Positions 1 to 10,132 of a stretch of 24,765 bases of DNA are shown piece by piece. The stretch covers positions 95,882 through 120,646 of the forward strand of contig ML977001.1 in the NCBI GenBank assembly GCA_010015675.1, read 5' to 3'. The position numbers were made by a program, and so were the translations under genes. Within the stretch, counting starts at the first letter, position 1. The number at the start of each line of letters is the position of its first letter. This DNA is from Byssothecium circinans. Lineage: Eukaryota > Ascomycota > Dothideomycetes > Pleosporales > Massarinaceae. Under the pieces are notes generated by a model, which ran no database searches, was not told the DNA's origin, and saw only the letters and a list, made by a program, of their open reading frames with translations.

Positions 1-147
1 CTCTCTACAATCACGTGTGTGAGAGCTTGGCGAAAGGCTGGTTTTGGAGCCCCTAGGGCTACTTCAGACAACGACAGCACTATAGAGCTCTCAGAGCAAG
101 AGATCCAGGATATCTATCATATATCAGAGTGGGATGACGCCTTCTAG
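1..147 (+). pseudogene. C-terminal tail of a plus-strand hAT-like transposase (fragment)
   Basis: Frame 1 is open from the first base to a TAG at 145-147. It reads as a plausible protein tail: a CVRAWRKAGF segment, then an acidic stretch rich in Glu, Asp and Ser, ending in SEWDDAF. An 'ECL-x-W' element followed by an acidic tail is common at the end of fungal hAT transposases, after the dimerisation region. The family call is an inference from this short piece, because the conserved core lies outside the window. The piece runs head-on into the minus-strand hAT element that follows, which suggests one element inserted into the other. Confidence 0.4.
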
Positions 148-335
148 CTCCTTGTACACAAACACTATCCCTAAGAGATATATTTGGGGATCAAATCGAT
201 CAATCGTCAATCAATTCACCTCCCAAATCATCACCAGGTCAATCAGGTCAGTTCTCGAGGGCTCCGAGTACCAAATCAGGTCCAATTCACCTCTAAAAAC
301 TGACCTGATTGATTGATAGCAACTCTGGTTGCCGG
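148..335. repeat. Junction segment with a 14-bp inverted repeat, likely the end of the inserted element
   Basis: Between the plus-strand tail and the point where minus-strand hAT homology resumes lies about 190 bp of repetitive sequence. A perfect 14-bp inverted repeat (CAATCAGGTCAGTT at 240-253, its complement at 298-311) encloses a 44-nt loop. The motif AATTCACCTC occurs twice nearby (about 215 and 284). Nothing coding is visible. The segment fits the subterminal repeats of the plus-strand element, but no clear terminal repeat or target duplication could be fixed at about 335. Confidence 0.4.
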
Positions 336-2798
336 CTTGGCTGAAGATTCTCTCTAGTTCGGAGCTCATGGCGGGGATCACCAGGACGTCAATAGCCATA
401 AGAGAAAGCGTAGGGTACTTTGCACGTATGTCTGCTCGTCTCCAGTACTAGGAGGGGACAAGGTCCTTGTCAGTATCTCGTGGGTCTGTTGTATATACAG
501 CAAACTCATCTAGAGCTTTAGCAGGAGGGGGAAAGCTGTAGGACTGAGTAAGGGCGTCGGCAATAGAGCTGTATTTGCGTTTCTTATGCAGCCGAACGTT
601 TGCAGACGTCTCTTAGAGGGCATTGGTTGACGTCTTGGGCGGAGATAGATGGCGATAATCTGACTCCCACAGCTCCCGTACCTTGTTGACCTGACGGGCA
701 GCCTCCTACTCAGTCCACTCCTTTTGTAGGTACTCAAGTTTAAGCCGTGGGTCCAGAAAAACAGCTGCTGTGTATACTGGGCTATTGTCAAGTTTCGTGT
801 AATATTGGTTGGCCTTACTCTACCCTTGTTCAATTGCCGCCCAGAAAGCCTTACCGTCCGGAGTCGTAGAGTGCTGATATTGATCCTTTAGCTTCTCAAA
901 ATTGCTTAATACAAGTGCTATTAGGGGGTACACCTTAGCAATACCCCTGCCACTGTTCTCATCTGGTCTTCCTTCAAGCCTCTTAGTGCTCTCCTTAATT
1001 AGTTCGAGCAACTCTACAAGTTTAGTGAGTATAGCCCAGTCGTCGCTCCCCATACGGTTCTAGAATATTACACGGGTAACTGAGTCATCTAGTTTCTCGT
1101 GGAGTGGTTTCTTCGTCTTGTTAGTGACGAGACTGCCGTATTAAAAAGCTTCTACGTCTAGAAAGTGCTTGATTAGGTTGCGGAGGCGTATAAATCGTAT
1201 AGCTTCGTCGAAGGTAGAGTTCCATCTTTAGTGTTCGTTAGTTAAAAGCGAGGTTGCCAAAAAATAAGACGCTAATTAGGGGATTAAAAAGGCTTTTACT
1301 AACCCTATCAGCAGCCGCTAGAGGGTTAACGGGCGTGTGCGGGAGGGCTAGAGGGCGAGTTATCTTAACGAACTTACCTTATGGCGTTGCCCGGCATTAA
1401 CGTATATATCGGTGTAGAGCCTTAGGATTGTTGATTTTCCTCTTTCTACACGTCCCTTTGTACCCGATCAAAGCGCTTAACCCGTCCTAGGCTTCTGTTA
1501 ATCCATAGGCTAATTAAATGTACTATACTGACTAGTCCCCTCTTTCTCCAAAGGCTAACCTCCTCTTTGAAGTCCCTAACAGAGGCAACCTCCCTTTCAA
1601 AGACCTCATAGTCGCTGCCAAACAGCGTAGCTTGTGCTATAAGGTTAAGGATGTGGCTAGAACAAGGGAGTCGTCGACTAGGTTTCAAACCAAGCTCAAG
1701 GCATAACACCTCAGCGGCGACATTATTTGAAGAGGCATTATCAAGGACAAAGTAGCCGACGTTCTTCTCAAATCCGTAGTCCTTAATAACCTTAAGCGTA
1801 CACGTCGCTATATTCTTACCACTATAGGTATCGTCCATCTCTGGGAGGGCTAGAAGTATAGTTTAGCATAGAAGATTCTCATCAATAAAGTAAGCTATAA
1901 CACTATTTAAAGCCTTCTTCCTACGGCTCGTCTAGAGGTCAAATGATAAGTGGATTTTACTAACAGCCTTACTAAGCACTGTCTTTATGTCCTTTTTGTA
2001 AACCTCATACTCCTTCTGCACCCAGCGTGAGATGGTGGTGCTGGACGGTATTACCCCTTAATTAACAAACGGGAACATGCGGCTAAGGATTCTCTGAAAA
2101 TGTACACTGTCAAGCTTCCTATAGGGGATATTATTGTGCACCACCCATTGGAGGATGTCCCGTTAAAGTGTTTCTAGCCGAAAGGTCTCCATAATCTGAC
2201 TATACACCTCCTGTTGTTTAGGATCTGTTCTATCCAGTAGGTCAAGCGTTACAGTGTTGTTAAACGTCGTAATACTAATGGCCGTCTCCTCTAGGAAAGT
2301 GTTCAGATGAAGGCTCTTAAAATGGCTTAATACGGACTTGCTGCCCTGGCTTACTTTATATAGGCACTTCCTTTTGCCTGATATATAGCAAGCCCGACAC
2401 AAAAACCAGAGGCTTTCGAGTTCCCCCCCTAATAGAGGAACCCCGTATTTCCACCACCAAGCAGTTGTTCAGTGAGGGCGTTGCAATTGACGGAGACCCT
2501 CCAGCCGCTTTGACGACCAATCAACAAAGGAGTAGTCGTACGGGGCTTGAAAGCCGCTCTTTGGTTCAGCATGTACAACCTCACTGTCCCTATTGGTGAC
2601 CTGAAGCTCTGTAGGCACCTGCTCACTGTCCACTTCAGTAAGCACCTCTAGGGCGTCATTGTCCTCGAAAATCTCAAACGACGTAGATGGGACGGAAAGC
2701 GACAACGAGGGCACCGACGAGAGCTGGCTGCTTGATAATTGGCTAACAAGCGGAAAGGGGGGCGTATTTGGGCGTATTTGCGTACGTCTAGTCCTCAT
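336..2798 (-). pseudogene. hAT transposase, broken by several stops and frameshifts
   Basis: The likely start is the ATG at 2798 (MRTRRTQIRPN). A BED-type zinc finger lies at about 2290-2410 (CRACYISGKRK, then an H-x3-H pair in HFKSLH). The RNase H-like catalytic core is clear at about 1446-1838, with VLDNASSNNVAAE and a RRLPCSSHILNLIAQ segment. An RWNSTFDEA block lies near 1220, a FLDPRLKLEY block near 740, and the C-terminal dimerisation motif VIPAMSSELERIFSQAG at about 336-390. At least eight in-frame stops and two or more frame changes separate these blocks, so no functional protein is made. Homology stops right after SQAG, where the second element seems to have inserted. The family assignment is firm; exact breakpoints are approximate. 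Confidence 0.85.
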
Positions 2799-3060
2799 TT
2801 TGATGGAAAACCTCTGAAATCGATACAAGTACGTACAAATGGGATGGCTGAGGGTGATCACCGTGATGGACTGACGTTGAGATCTAATGCCCCACATTAA
2901 CCCCTGTCCATCCAAAACCACATGAAACTACGGTGCTGCACTAAAGCAGCCAATCAGACGACGGCATTACGGTTTCATATTCTCCATGGAGCAAATCCAG
3001 TCCACCCGGAGTGGATGGAGTGGATGGATCACAGAAGAAATCCATCCATGAAGAACACTG
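336..3060 (-). mobile_element. hAT-family DNA transposon, degenerate; transposase-proximal end at 3060
   Basis: The minus strand starts with CAGTG at 3060, a typical hAT terminal sequence, followed by GGATGGA-rich subterminal sequence with a small hairpin (TGGATGGA 3021-3028, TCCATCCA 3041-3048). About 260 bp later the transposase frame opens. The transposase can be followed to about 336, where it is interrupted in the conserved dimerisation region; the other end of the element must lie left of the window. If the end is exactly at 3060, the 8-bp target duplication would be GGGACCTC (3061-3068), which cannot be tested here. Base composition is much less AT-skewed than in the pogo blocks, so RIP damage is milder. 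Confidence 0.75.
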
Positions 3061-4127
3061 GGGACCTCACAATTGACAGCGTCGACATTGCTCGTAGTAG
3101 TGTCTCGCTGCCTCATGTAGCGTGCACATCCTTAATAAAGAATATCCCAGCTTTGATTTGTTAAGATCGCATACCACTATGCTATATTCACTTTTGACAT
3201 GTGGTTGCATGTATCAGGAGATTTCATCGGAAGTGGATCGGCTTGACACAGTATTTGAATCGGGTAATTGAGTTGAATTCAACTCTATTACTCTTAGTCG
3301 TTTTACCTATCAGTAGAGAGCTTTAACGGTCTAGAGGGAGACCGGATGAAAGATTCTGAAAGTATGAGATGCATCCCGCACCCTCAACATCCTACAACCA
3401 AATTTCCAAACTTCCCAATCGGGTAAGATCTGATAAAGTTGTTATCAATCTATCGATCGCAGAGGTGCAATTTCACCTTCAGGCTCCCTCAACTTACGTT
3501 TCAAAGAAATTCAACGAACCTCGTTGATAGACCACAGGCTGAGCTTTGCAAATAATGTCTATAGTTAGTTCCATGGTGACTTTGTGCCGGTGATTGAAAT
3601 GCTTGATATTGTGCAAAGGTTGGCCTGGAGATCTATACTGCGCTTTGTAAAGTTCAGTCAAGTTATAAAGTTTTGGCCTGCGGCTACTTTTTATCCACAG
3701 TGATCGATGGTTGTGACATGATTTCCTAATTGGGAAGGTTGGGAGAGTTTTTGCGCTAGTGTTCGAGAAGTCTGCCATGCACCATTGCAAAGTTTAATTG
3801 AACTGTAAATTTTCGGCGTACTGCTGCTACTCTACTCTTTCTAGTTATGGCGCGATTTGTATTCCAACTCCGACTATTGGCGTTGGCGGAATTTAGAAAC
3901 GATCCCGCACTGGAATTTACAAACGTCACCATTCTTTCACCTGGAGGAACGGTGGCTAGGATGCACACGCGTAAGAAGACCCGAGATGACAGAGATTAGA
4001 GGGATGAGAGGGCCGCAGGGCTCCAAATATCTGCTTCTGTGCTTTCCTTGACGTTTCAAAAGCTGAGCTCACAGAAATTCTCCTTCAAAATTCTTGTTTG
4101 AACTATACAATGCGACCAAACCCCATC
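3061..4127. other. Intergenic region, no convincing gene
   Basis: Roughly 1.07 kb of ordinary base composition between the hAT end and the dehydrogenase. Short open frames exist on the minus strand (3494-3790 and 3756-3968) but show no motif and no fungal codon pattern, so they are left out. A perfect 16-bp palindrome (GAGTTGAATTCAACTC) sits at 3270-3285. The last few hundred bases presumably hold the dehydrogenase promoter; no clear TATA or CCAAT element was identified. Confidence 0.5.
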
Positions 4128-5300
4128 ATGTCGCTTCCCAGCTTCCCAGAGAAAATGCTAACAGCTCAGCTAGTCGAAGTACGTTCCAACTCGGCTGCTC
4201 TCTCCTCCTGCCCTCCCCCGATGACTGAAACCACACGCAGTTCAACCAACCATATAAAGTCCACGAAGTTCCCGTCCCCACTGATATTGATGCCCACGAC
4301 CTACTTATCCGCGTCGCAGTCGCTAGTCTGTGCCATACGGATGGTATGGTCTCATCCGGCATAATGGGCACTCCACTACCATGCATCGGATCGCACGAAG
4401 GCGCCGGAACAGTCGTCGCAGTTGGATTTTCCATCGACCCCAAGTCTTTAAAATCGGCGACCGTGTCATGGCTGGTATCATATATCAACCATGTGGAAGT
4501 TGCGCGGACTGCCTGGGTCCGGAGAACTACAGTCAATATTACACGAATGCGAAATACTGCGGTGTTAACGGCGCTGATGGCTTCTTTGCCGAATATGCCA
4601 GATTAATGCCCGCTAGGCGACGAAGCTGCCGGATACGGTATCTTTTAAAACGGCCTCACCGATGGCGTGCGCGGGATGCACGGTTTATAGGGGTGTGGTC
4701 CTCGCGGGGTTGAAGAAAGGGGAGTGGATCGGTATCGTTGGCAGTGGAGGCGGTCTCGGCCATCTCGGAGTACAATTTGCTCACGCTCTTGGATTGAATG
4801 TCGTCGGGATTAATGCGCGGGACGAAGACTTGGAGTTGACGAAGAAAGGCGGTGCGGATGTTTTTGTTGATGCGCGAATTGGCCATAATAAAGTCGTCGA
4901 TGAAGCCAAAAATGTTACGAATGGCGAAGGCGTCGCAGCAACCATCAATGTCAGCGATGCAAGCAAGGCTATAGCGACCGCGTGCGCTATAACGGCTATG
5001 CATGGAACAGCCATTCAAATCGCGCAACCGAACGAAGTCGTTATACCGTTTCAGAAGTTGATTTCCCGCGATATTAGAGTGAAGGGGTCACTGATTTGCT
5101 CGGCTGAGGAAGCGAGGGCTGTGTTGGATGTCGTTGCTGAGCACGGAATCAGTGTCGAGACGAATCCTTTCAAGGGTCTGAAGGAGATTGGAAAGTTGAT
5201 TGATTTGGCCGAAAGCGGTAAAATGAAGGGGAAGGGTGTCATAGTCATGGACGAGGAGCAAATCAGGAGGGAGGAACAGAGTAGACTGAATATGGTGTAA
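4128..5300 (+). pseudogene. Zinc-dependent alcohol dehydrogenase (MDR family), frameshifted
   Basis: Family: cytosolic medium-chain zinc alcohol dehydrogenases, which oxidise alcohols with NAD(P)+. The start ATG at 4128 gives MSLPSFPEKM, as in fungal relatives; in-frame ATGs at 4098 and 4110 are less likely. An intron at 4179-4240 (62 nt, GTACGT..CAG, phase 0) joins LVE to FNQPYKVHE. Catalytic-zinc motifs are present: SLCHTDG, GSHEGAG and MACAGCTVYRG. The coenzyme site is GSGGGLGHLG and the stop is at 5298-5300. Two single-base losses break the frame, in the C run at 4438-4441 and near 4616. With both bases counted the product would be about 370 residues, close to family length. The structural-zinc cluster keeps three Cys (CGSCADC), but the fourth is Tyr (SQYY, about 4552). 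Either a true pseudogene or a gene with sequencing indels; the Cys loss favours real decay. Confidence 0.88.
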
Positions 5301-5344
5301 GTTTTGATACATTAGACACTCCGCTTATCATCCAGAAGAAAAAA

Positions 5345-5497
5345 TGCTTGGCAAGGAAAATCAAAGTGTATTATCTTAATAATAAAGCTAAACCTTAATA
5401 TTTTCTTCTAAGGTTTTGAACCTAGATAGATATACATATAATCTAATAGGTATTAAATTTATATAGCTATAGCTTATATAATATAGTAGTTATTAGT
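5345..5497 (+). repeat. Left arm of a long inverted repeat (partner at 9603-9765)
   Basis: Beginning at TGCTTGGCAAGG, about 150 bp reads almost the same as the reverse complement of 9603-9765. The shared stretch includes TATTATCTTAATAATAAAGC and CTAAACCTTAATATTTTCTT. On the right side this sequence is followed outward by a full terminal repeat; here the outer terminal part is missing and unrelated sequence downstream of the dehydrogenase begins at once. The arm ends at the TA (5497-5498) where the first pogo copy is inserted. It is best read as a truncated element end split by later insertions. Confidence 0.65.
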
Positions 5498-5498
5498 A

Positions 5499-7348
5499 AC
5501 GTAAAGCACTACTAAAGTGGCTACCCTACTAAAGCAGCCACTTTTCCTTAGCAACACTAACTTACTTAACTTTATCATCGTTATCATCTATATCACTACT
5601 TGACATGATAAACTAAGTACTAGCCTCTAACTTAGAAGAACCCTCTTTATCTACCTAACATATTCTCGCGTTATGCCTAGCCTTACTGCAGTTACCGCAG
5701 TGGTGAATACCTAGTTATCACACTTTATATTCACCTTTTACCCTCGCCCTCTTATAGTTCTAAATAGTTCCTGATAGTTTAGAACTAACCTAGTCTACTA
5801 TAAGACTAAACTCTATAGTACTACCCTTCTAAAGATACTTACACTTACGTGTTTTTTACTTAGTTACTACTGCAAGTTGCTATTTAAGCTCTTTAATGCG
5901 CGCCTTTATAAGCGTAGTATTATGCAGCACTAACTTAGTACCTTTAATAAGCTGCGAAAGCTTATCCTACGCCGTTCATAGTGACTAAGTAATAGAATCA
6001 CGTATAAACTTTAACTATAAGCTAAATTCACATGTATTACTTAGAGTTCTTAATAGCTATGGCGTCTCTAGTAGTAGGGGTCCTAGTAGGGTGCATATAC
6101 ACATATTAAGGTAATTAAATACTACCTGCGCGTTTAGAGGGACTAGCCTTATTACCTTAAAGGCCTTTCAATAGTTCTAAACTATAAATACGCTTAAAAA
6201 CGCGTCTTTAAAGGCTAGTAGGAACGCTTCCTTATTAACGTGAAAGACGCGCTTTTGCGCTAAGCCCTAAATAATCTTAGAGTACTTGCGCTTAAGCAGC
6301 GAGAAGCACACCACATTAAGCGGCTGGAGGATGTGTGACGAGTGCGGTAGCATATAGAGCGTAAGGATCTTATTATCATAATAATAATCCTTGAAATCTT
6401 GATTTAGGTAGCTTTCGTGGCTATCCAAAATTAGCAACTAATAGACGCCAACAGTTCTTACTTTTATATGCGCGTTAAAGTGCTTTAACTACGTAAGACT
6501 AAGCTTATTAGTCGTCTATCTATTCTCTAAGACTAAGAGCTTCTAATTACGTAGTATATTAGCTTCCTAGTACTATAAAGAGATATAGACGCGTCCTTTA
6601 TATATAATAAATAGTAGGGTGAATATACTATTTAAACATATACTCTAGATGTCTATCACCTACTCCTTATCACCTAGCTGAACTATTATAGGCTTTTCTT
6701 ACTTCTCTAAGCTAGTAACCACTTTCATAGAGCTAATAATACCTATCTAAAAGCTAGTCTTATCAAAGTTATGTATATCATTATTATATATACCATACTT
6801 AGCTTTAGTATCCTCTATAAGCTTAAACCACGCGCTAACTACCTTAGGATCCTCCTATAGAGCTCTCTAACGGTCCTTTAAATGGTTCTAAACTATTTAT
6901 AACTATTCTAAATAGTTCATGAACTATTCTACTTAGTTATAGCTAACCTTCTCTTTACCCCGCTCGCGTAGTAGTTTATTCGCCATATCTAATACTTCGC
7001 CTAGCGTAGGCGCGAATCCTCGCGAACTAAGATTAAGGATATATTTAATAAGCGTGTCCTCTTTAGTCAAGAACAGTTTTGAACAGTTCAGTACTGTTAT
7101 TAGTTAAAAAGCGGTTCCGTTGAAGCGTATAGAGAGTCTCTAATAACGAACGTTAAAAGCCTTAGCAGCGCGTTAGAGGCTTTTAAATTAGCCTAAATAG
7201 TAAGCCTAAAGGGCAAGCTTAATCCTACCTTCTTATTAAATAAGTAATAGATTTATTAGTTAAGCTATTTCGTGATAAGTGTGGTATTAGTATTGCTAAG
7301 GAAAAGTAGCTACTTTAGTAGGGTAGCTGCTTTAATAGTACTTTATAT
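5499..7348 (-). mobile_element. pogo/Fot-type transposon, copy 1 (1850 bp, RIP-damaged)
   Basis: The ends are matching terminal inverted repeats of about 58 bp: ACGTAAAGCACTACTAAAG on the left, and ATATAAAGTACTATTAAAG as the complement of the right end. Each contains two tandem 17-bp units and then TTTTCCTTAGCAA. A TA dinucleotide flanks both ends (5497-5498 and 7349-7350), as expected for Tc1/mariner/pogo insertion. Copies 2 (7386-9245) and 3 (20400-22247) are colinear relatives. The differences are mostly C-to-T and G-to-A, which fits RIP. Confidence 0.85.
5562..7268 (-). pseudogene. pogo/Fot-type DDE transposase, copy 1
   Basis: Read from about 7268, where the expected ATG is now ATA, to a TAA at 5562-5564; about 570 codons, normal for the family. 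An N-terminal helix-turn-helix (psq/CENP-B type) is recognisable, followed by SRGFAPTLGEVLDMANKLL. The DDE core shows HNFDKTSF, then LLILDSHESY (about 6420), then LPHSSHILQPLNV (about 6320), where the third acidic residue is Asn. The C-terminal zinc knuckle at about 5650-5700 is intact (CGNCSKARHNARIC, CX2CX4HX4C). Many TAG/TAA codons replace Gln or Trp, so it is dead. It is the best preserved of the three copies at the knuckle. Confidence 0.85.
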
Positions 7349-7385
7349 TATAACTTTTAGGACTTACTTATTAGTATATTAGTTA

Positions 7386-9245
7386 ACGTATTCTACTATT
7401 GAACTGCCTACACTATTAAACCGCTTATGATTCCTTGGCAATACTAACTCACTTAACTGCATCATTATTATCGTCTGTATTACTATCTAAAAATATATAC
7501 TAAGTACTAGCCTCTAACTTAGAAGAACCCTCTTCATTAGCTTGATAAGTTCTCGCGTTATACCTAGTCTTACCGTAGTTGCCACAGCGCTGAACACCTA
7601 GTTGTCATAGTTATCACACCTTACTCTCACCCTCTACCCTCGCCCTTTTATAGTTCTAAACTATTCCTAATAGTTTAGAACTATTCTAGTCTACTGTAGG
7701 ACTATACTCTATAGTACTACCCTTCTAAATATACTTGCGCTTGCGTGTTTTACGCTTAGTTATCATCTTAAGTTGCTTTTCAAGGTCTTTAATATGCGAC
7801 TTTATAAGCGCAGTACTATGCAGCACTAACTTAGCACCTTTGATAAGCTGTGAAAGCCTACCCTGCGCCGTCCATAGTAATCAAGTAATAGAATCATGTA
7901 TAAACTTTAACTAAGAGCTAAATTCGCGTGTATTACTTAGAGTCCTTAATAGCTATAGCGTCTCTAGTAGTAGGGGTCCTAGTAGGGTGCGTATACGCAT
8001 ATTAAGGCGATCAAGCACTACCTGCGCGTTTAGAGGGACTAGCCCTATTGCCTCAAAGGCCTTTCAATAGTTCTGAACCATAAATACGCTTAAAAACGCG
8101 TCTTTAAAGGCTAGTAGGAACGCTTCCTTATTAATATAAAAGACGCGCTGTTGCGCTAAGCCCTAAATGATCTTAGAGTACTTGCGCTTAAGCGGCAAGA
8201 ATAACACCACATCGAGCGGCTAGAGGATGTGTGACGAGTGCAGTGGCATATAGAGCGTAAGGATCTTATTATCTTAATAATAATCCTTAAAATCTTGATT
8301 TAGGTGGCTTTCATAGCTATCTAAAATTAGCAACTAATAGACGCTAATAGTTCTTACCTTTGTATGCGTGTTAAAGTGCTTTAACTACGTAAGACTAAGC
8401 TTATTAGTTGTCCATCTATTCTCTAAGACTAAGAGCTTCTAATTACGTAGTATATTGGCTTCCTAGTACCATGAAGAGATGTAGACGCGTCCTTTATATA
8501 TAATAAATAGTAAGGTAAATATACTATTTAAATATATACTCTAGATATCCGTTACCCACTCTTTATCGCCTGGCTGAACCATTATAGGCCTTGCTTACTT
8601 CTTTAAGCTGGTAACTACTTTCATAGAGCCAATAACACCCATCTAAAAGCTAGTTTTATTAAAGTTATGTATATCATCATCGTGTACGCTGTACTTTACT
8701 TTAGTGTCCCGCATAAGCTTAAACCACGCGCTAACCACCTTAGGATCTTCCTGTTTTGCTCTCTAACGGTCCTTTAAACGGTTCTAAACTGTTCGTAACT
8801 ATTCTAAATGGTTCACGAACCGTGCTGCCTAGTTAATGCCCACGTTCTTACTACCCTGCTCGCGCAACAGTTTATTCGCTATATCTGATACTTCACCCAA
8901 TGTAGGCGCGAATCCTCGCGAATTGAGGTTGAGGATGTATTAGACGAGTGTCTCCTGCTTAGTCAGGGACAGTTTTGAACGGTTCAGTACTGTTTCTGGT
9001 TGAAAAGGTATTCCTCTGGCGCGTTCAGTGAGGACACGAGGCTTGACGTTAAAGGCTGCAGCAGCGCTTTAATAGCTTTCAAATTGGCCTCTATTATATG
9101 CGTCAAGGGCAAGCTGTAGTCTGCCTTCGTGTTGCAGTCGTTCAGACCTTTATTGTTAAGGCATTTTCGCGTTGAAGATAGAGTTGGTGTTGCCAAGGAA
9201 TCGTGAGCGGTTCGATGGTGTAGGCGGTTTGATGGTGGAATACGT
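7386..9245 (-). mobile_element. pogo/Fot-type transposon, copy 2 (1860 bp)
   Basis: The left end ACGTATTCTACTATTGAACT and the complement of the right end (ACGTATTCCACCATCAAACC) form inverted repeats of about 58 bp, ending inward in GATTCCTTGGCAA. TA flanks both ends (7384-7385 and 9246-9247). Only about 35 bp separates it from copy 1. The right half is far less RIP-damaged than the left: the right end and the first 200 coding bases keep normal codons, while the rest resembles copies 1 and 3. Confidence 0.87.
7449..9164 (-). pseudogene. pogo/Fot-type DDE transposase, copy 2
   Basis: It runs from ATG at 9164 to TGA at 7449-7451, 572 codons, colinear with copies 1 and 3. The N-terminal region reads LQLALDAYNRGQFES and AAAAFNVKPRVLTERARGIP (psq-type helix-turn-helix), then NSRGFAPTLGEVSDIANKLL (CENP-B-type domain), then KYSVHDDDIHNF leading into the first catalytic position. 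The C-terminal zinc knuckle is degraded: RCGNYGKTRYNARTY has Tyr where Cys/His are expected. In-frame stops occur from the fourth codon onward, mostly TAA/TAG in place of Gln codons. Non-functional, but useful for reconstructing the family consensus. Confidence 0.87.
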
Positions 9246-9247
9246 TA

Positions 9248-9539
9248 TATAAAAACTAGCTCTAAAGTTATTTTAATTTATTAAGGTAGTTTATTAGGTG
9301 TTGTAGGGTATAAAGCTTAGGCGAGTAAGTTTACTCTATACTAATATAGCTTACTAACATATTAGAAATCCTAGAATATTTTTTTATAACCTTTTAAAGC
9401 TATATTATATATATCAGTATTTAAAATTTCAGCTTAATAGCTCTTATATTTAAATTGTTATTAAAGGTTGAATATTTGATTTTCCTTGCCAAGCTTTTGG
9501 GCGGTTCGATGGTGTAGGCGGTTCGATGGTGCTTTTCGT
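9248..9539. mobile_element. Terminal fragment of a second element type sharing the same kind of end
   Basis: AT-rich sequence closes at 9484-9539 with an outward-facing right terminal repeat. It reads TTCCTTGCCAAGC, then two 17-bp units based on GGCGGTTCGATGGTGTA, then CTTTTCGT followed by TA (9540-9541). No left end is present. The internal sequence differs from the transposase copies and has no coding capacity, so this is either a MITE-like element or a remnant whose other end was lost when copy 2 inserted. Confidence 0.6.
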
Positions 9540-9541
9540 TA

Positions 9542-9807
9542 TAGTATATTACTAATGTTTAGCTATTAATCTATAGTATAAGGTAGATTTTAGCTACTAA
9601 TAGTTTATAGGTTAATAACTATTTTATTACGTAAGCTAAGGCTATAAAAATTTAATAGCTATTAGATAATATATATATCTATTTAGGTTGAAAATTTTAA
9701 AAGAAAATATTAAGGTTTAGCTTTATTATTAAGATAATACTCTTTGGTTTTCCTTGCCAAGCAATTCTGCGCGGTTCGATGGTGTGCGCGGTTTGATGGT
9801 GCTTTAC
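9542..9807. mobile_element. Third right-hand terminal fragment; its inner part is the partner arm of 5345-5497
   Basis: Another right-facing terminal repeat lies at 9741-9807: TTCCTTGCCAAGCAATT, two 17-bp GCGGTTCGATGGTG-type units, CTTTACGT, then TA. The adjoining 9603-9740 sequence is the reverse complement of 5345-5497 with only scattered transitions. The simplest reading is that 5345 and 9807 are the two ends of one older element with arms of at least 150 bp, later invaded by copies 1 and 2 and by the fragment ending at 9539. Two independent fragments in opposite orientation cannot be excluded. Confidence 0.6.
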
Positions 9808-9809
9808 GT

Positions 9810-10131
9810 TAGTAGTAGTAAGAGTCTTTACCTTTAGGGAACTTAGTAATAACTAAGTCTATCTACTTAAGTAGCTTAATATTACTATTAGATTTATAAA
9901 ATATATTATAAAACTTATATTAGAAATCTAGAAGTTCTTCCTTAGTTACTAGAGGAAGGGGCTAGATATTTATAAAGTAGCTATATTTAGGATAAGGAAT
10001 AAGTATAGCTAAAGGATTCTTTATATTAATAGGGGAAGCTATAATAAGAGTATGCAAGGTATAGATAAAGAAGGAAGAAGGAAGATAGGTAAAAAGCAGC
10101 TTAAATTTATACCTAGTGTGTGACCTTAGCT
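9810..10131 (-). pseudogene. Unassigned RIP-damaged reading frame
   Basis: On the minus strand a frame from about 10120 to 9812 reads almost continuously, for example INIKNPLAILIPYPKYSYF, VTKEELLDF, and FYKSNSNIKLLK. Its only stops are three TAG/TAA codons at positions compatible with mutated Gln or Trp codons. I do not recognise the family. It lies between a transposon end (9807) and a pair of 22-bp direct repeats (10133-10176), so it is probably part of another mobile element. Confidence 0.35.
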
Positions 10132-10132
10132 A

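Noticed and set aside
510..833. 107-codon minus-strand open frame
   Set aside because: It is out of frame with the hAT transposase, whose true frame (FLDPRLKLEY, LWESDYRHL) runs through the same bases with stops.
3494..3968. Two overlapping minus-strand open frames upstream of the dehydrogenase
   Set aside because: No motif, no start context or introns linking them, and no similarity that I can recognise.
5499..9245. CRISPR-like or satellite array, because of recurring blocks
   Set aside because: The recurrence comes from two large colinear transposon copies with terminal inverted repeats, not short regularly spaced repeats.
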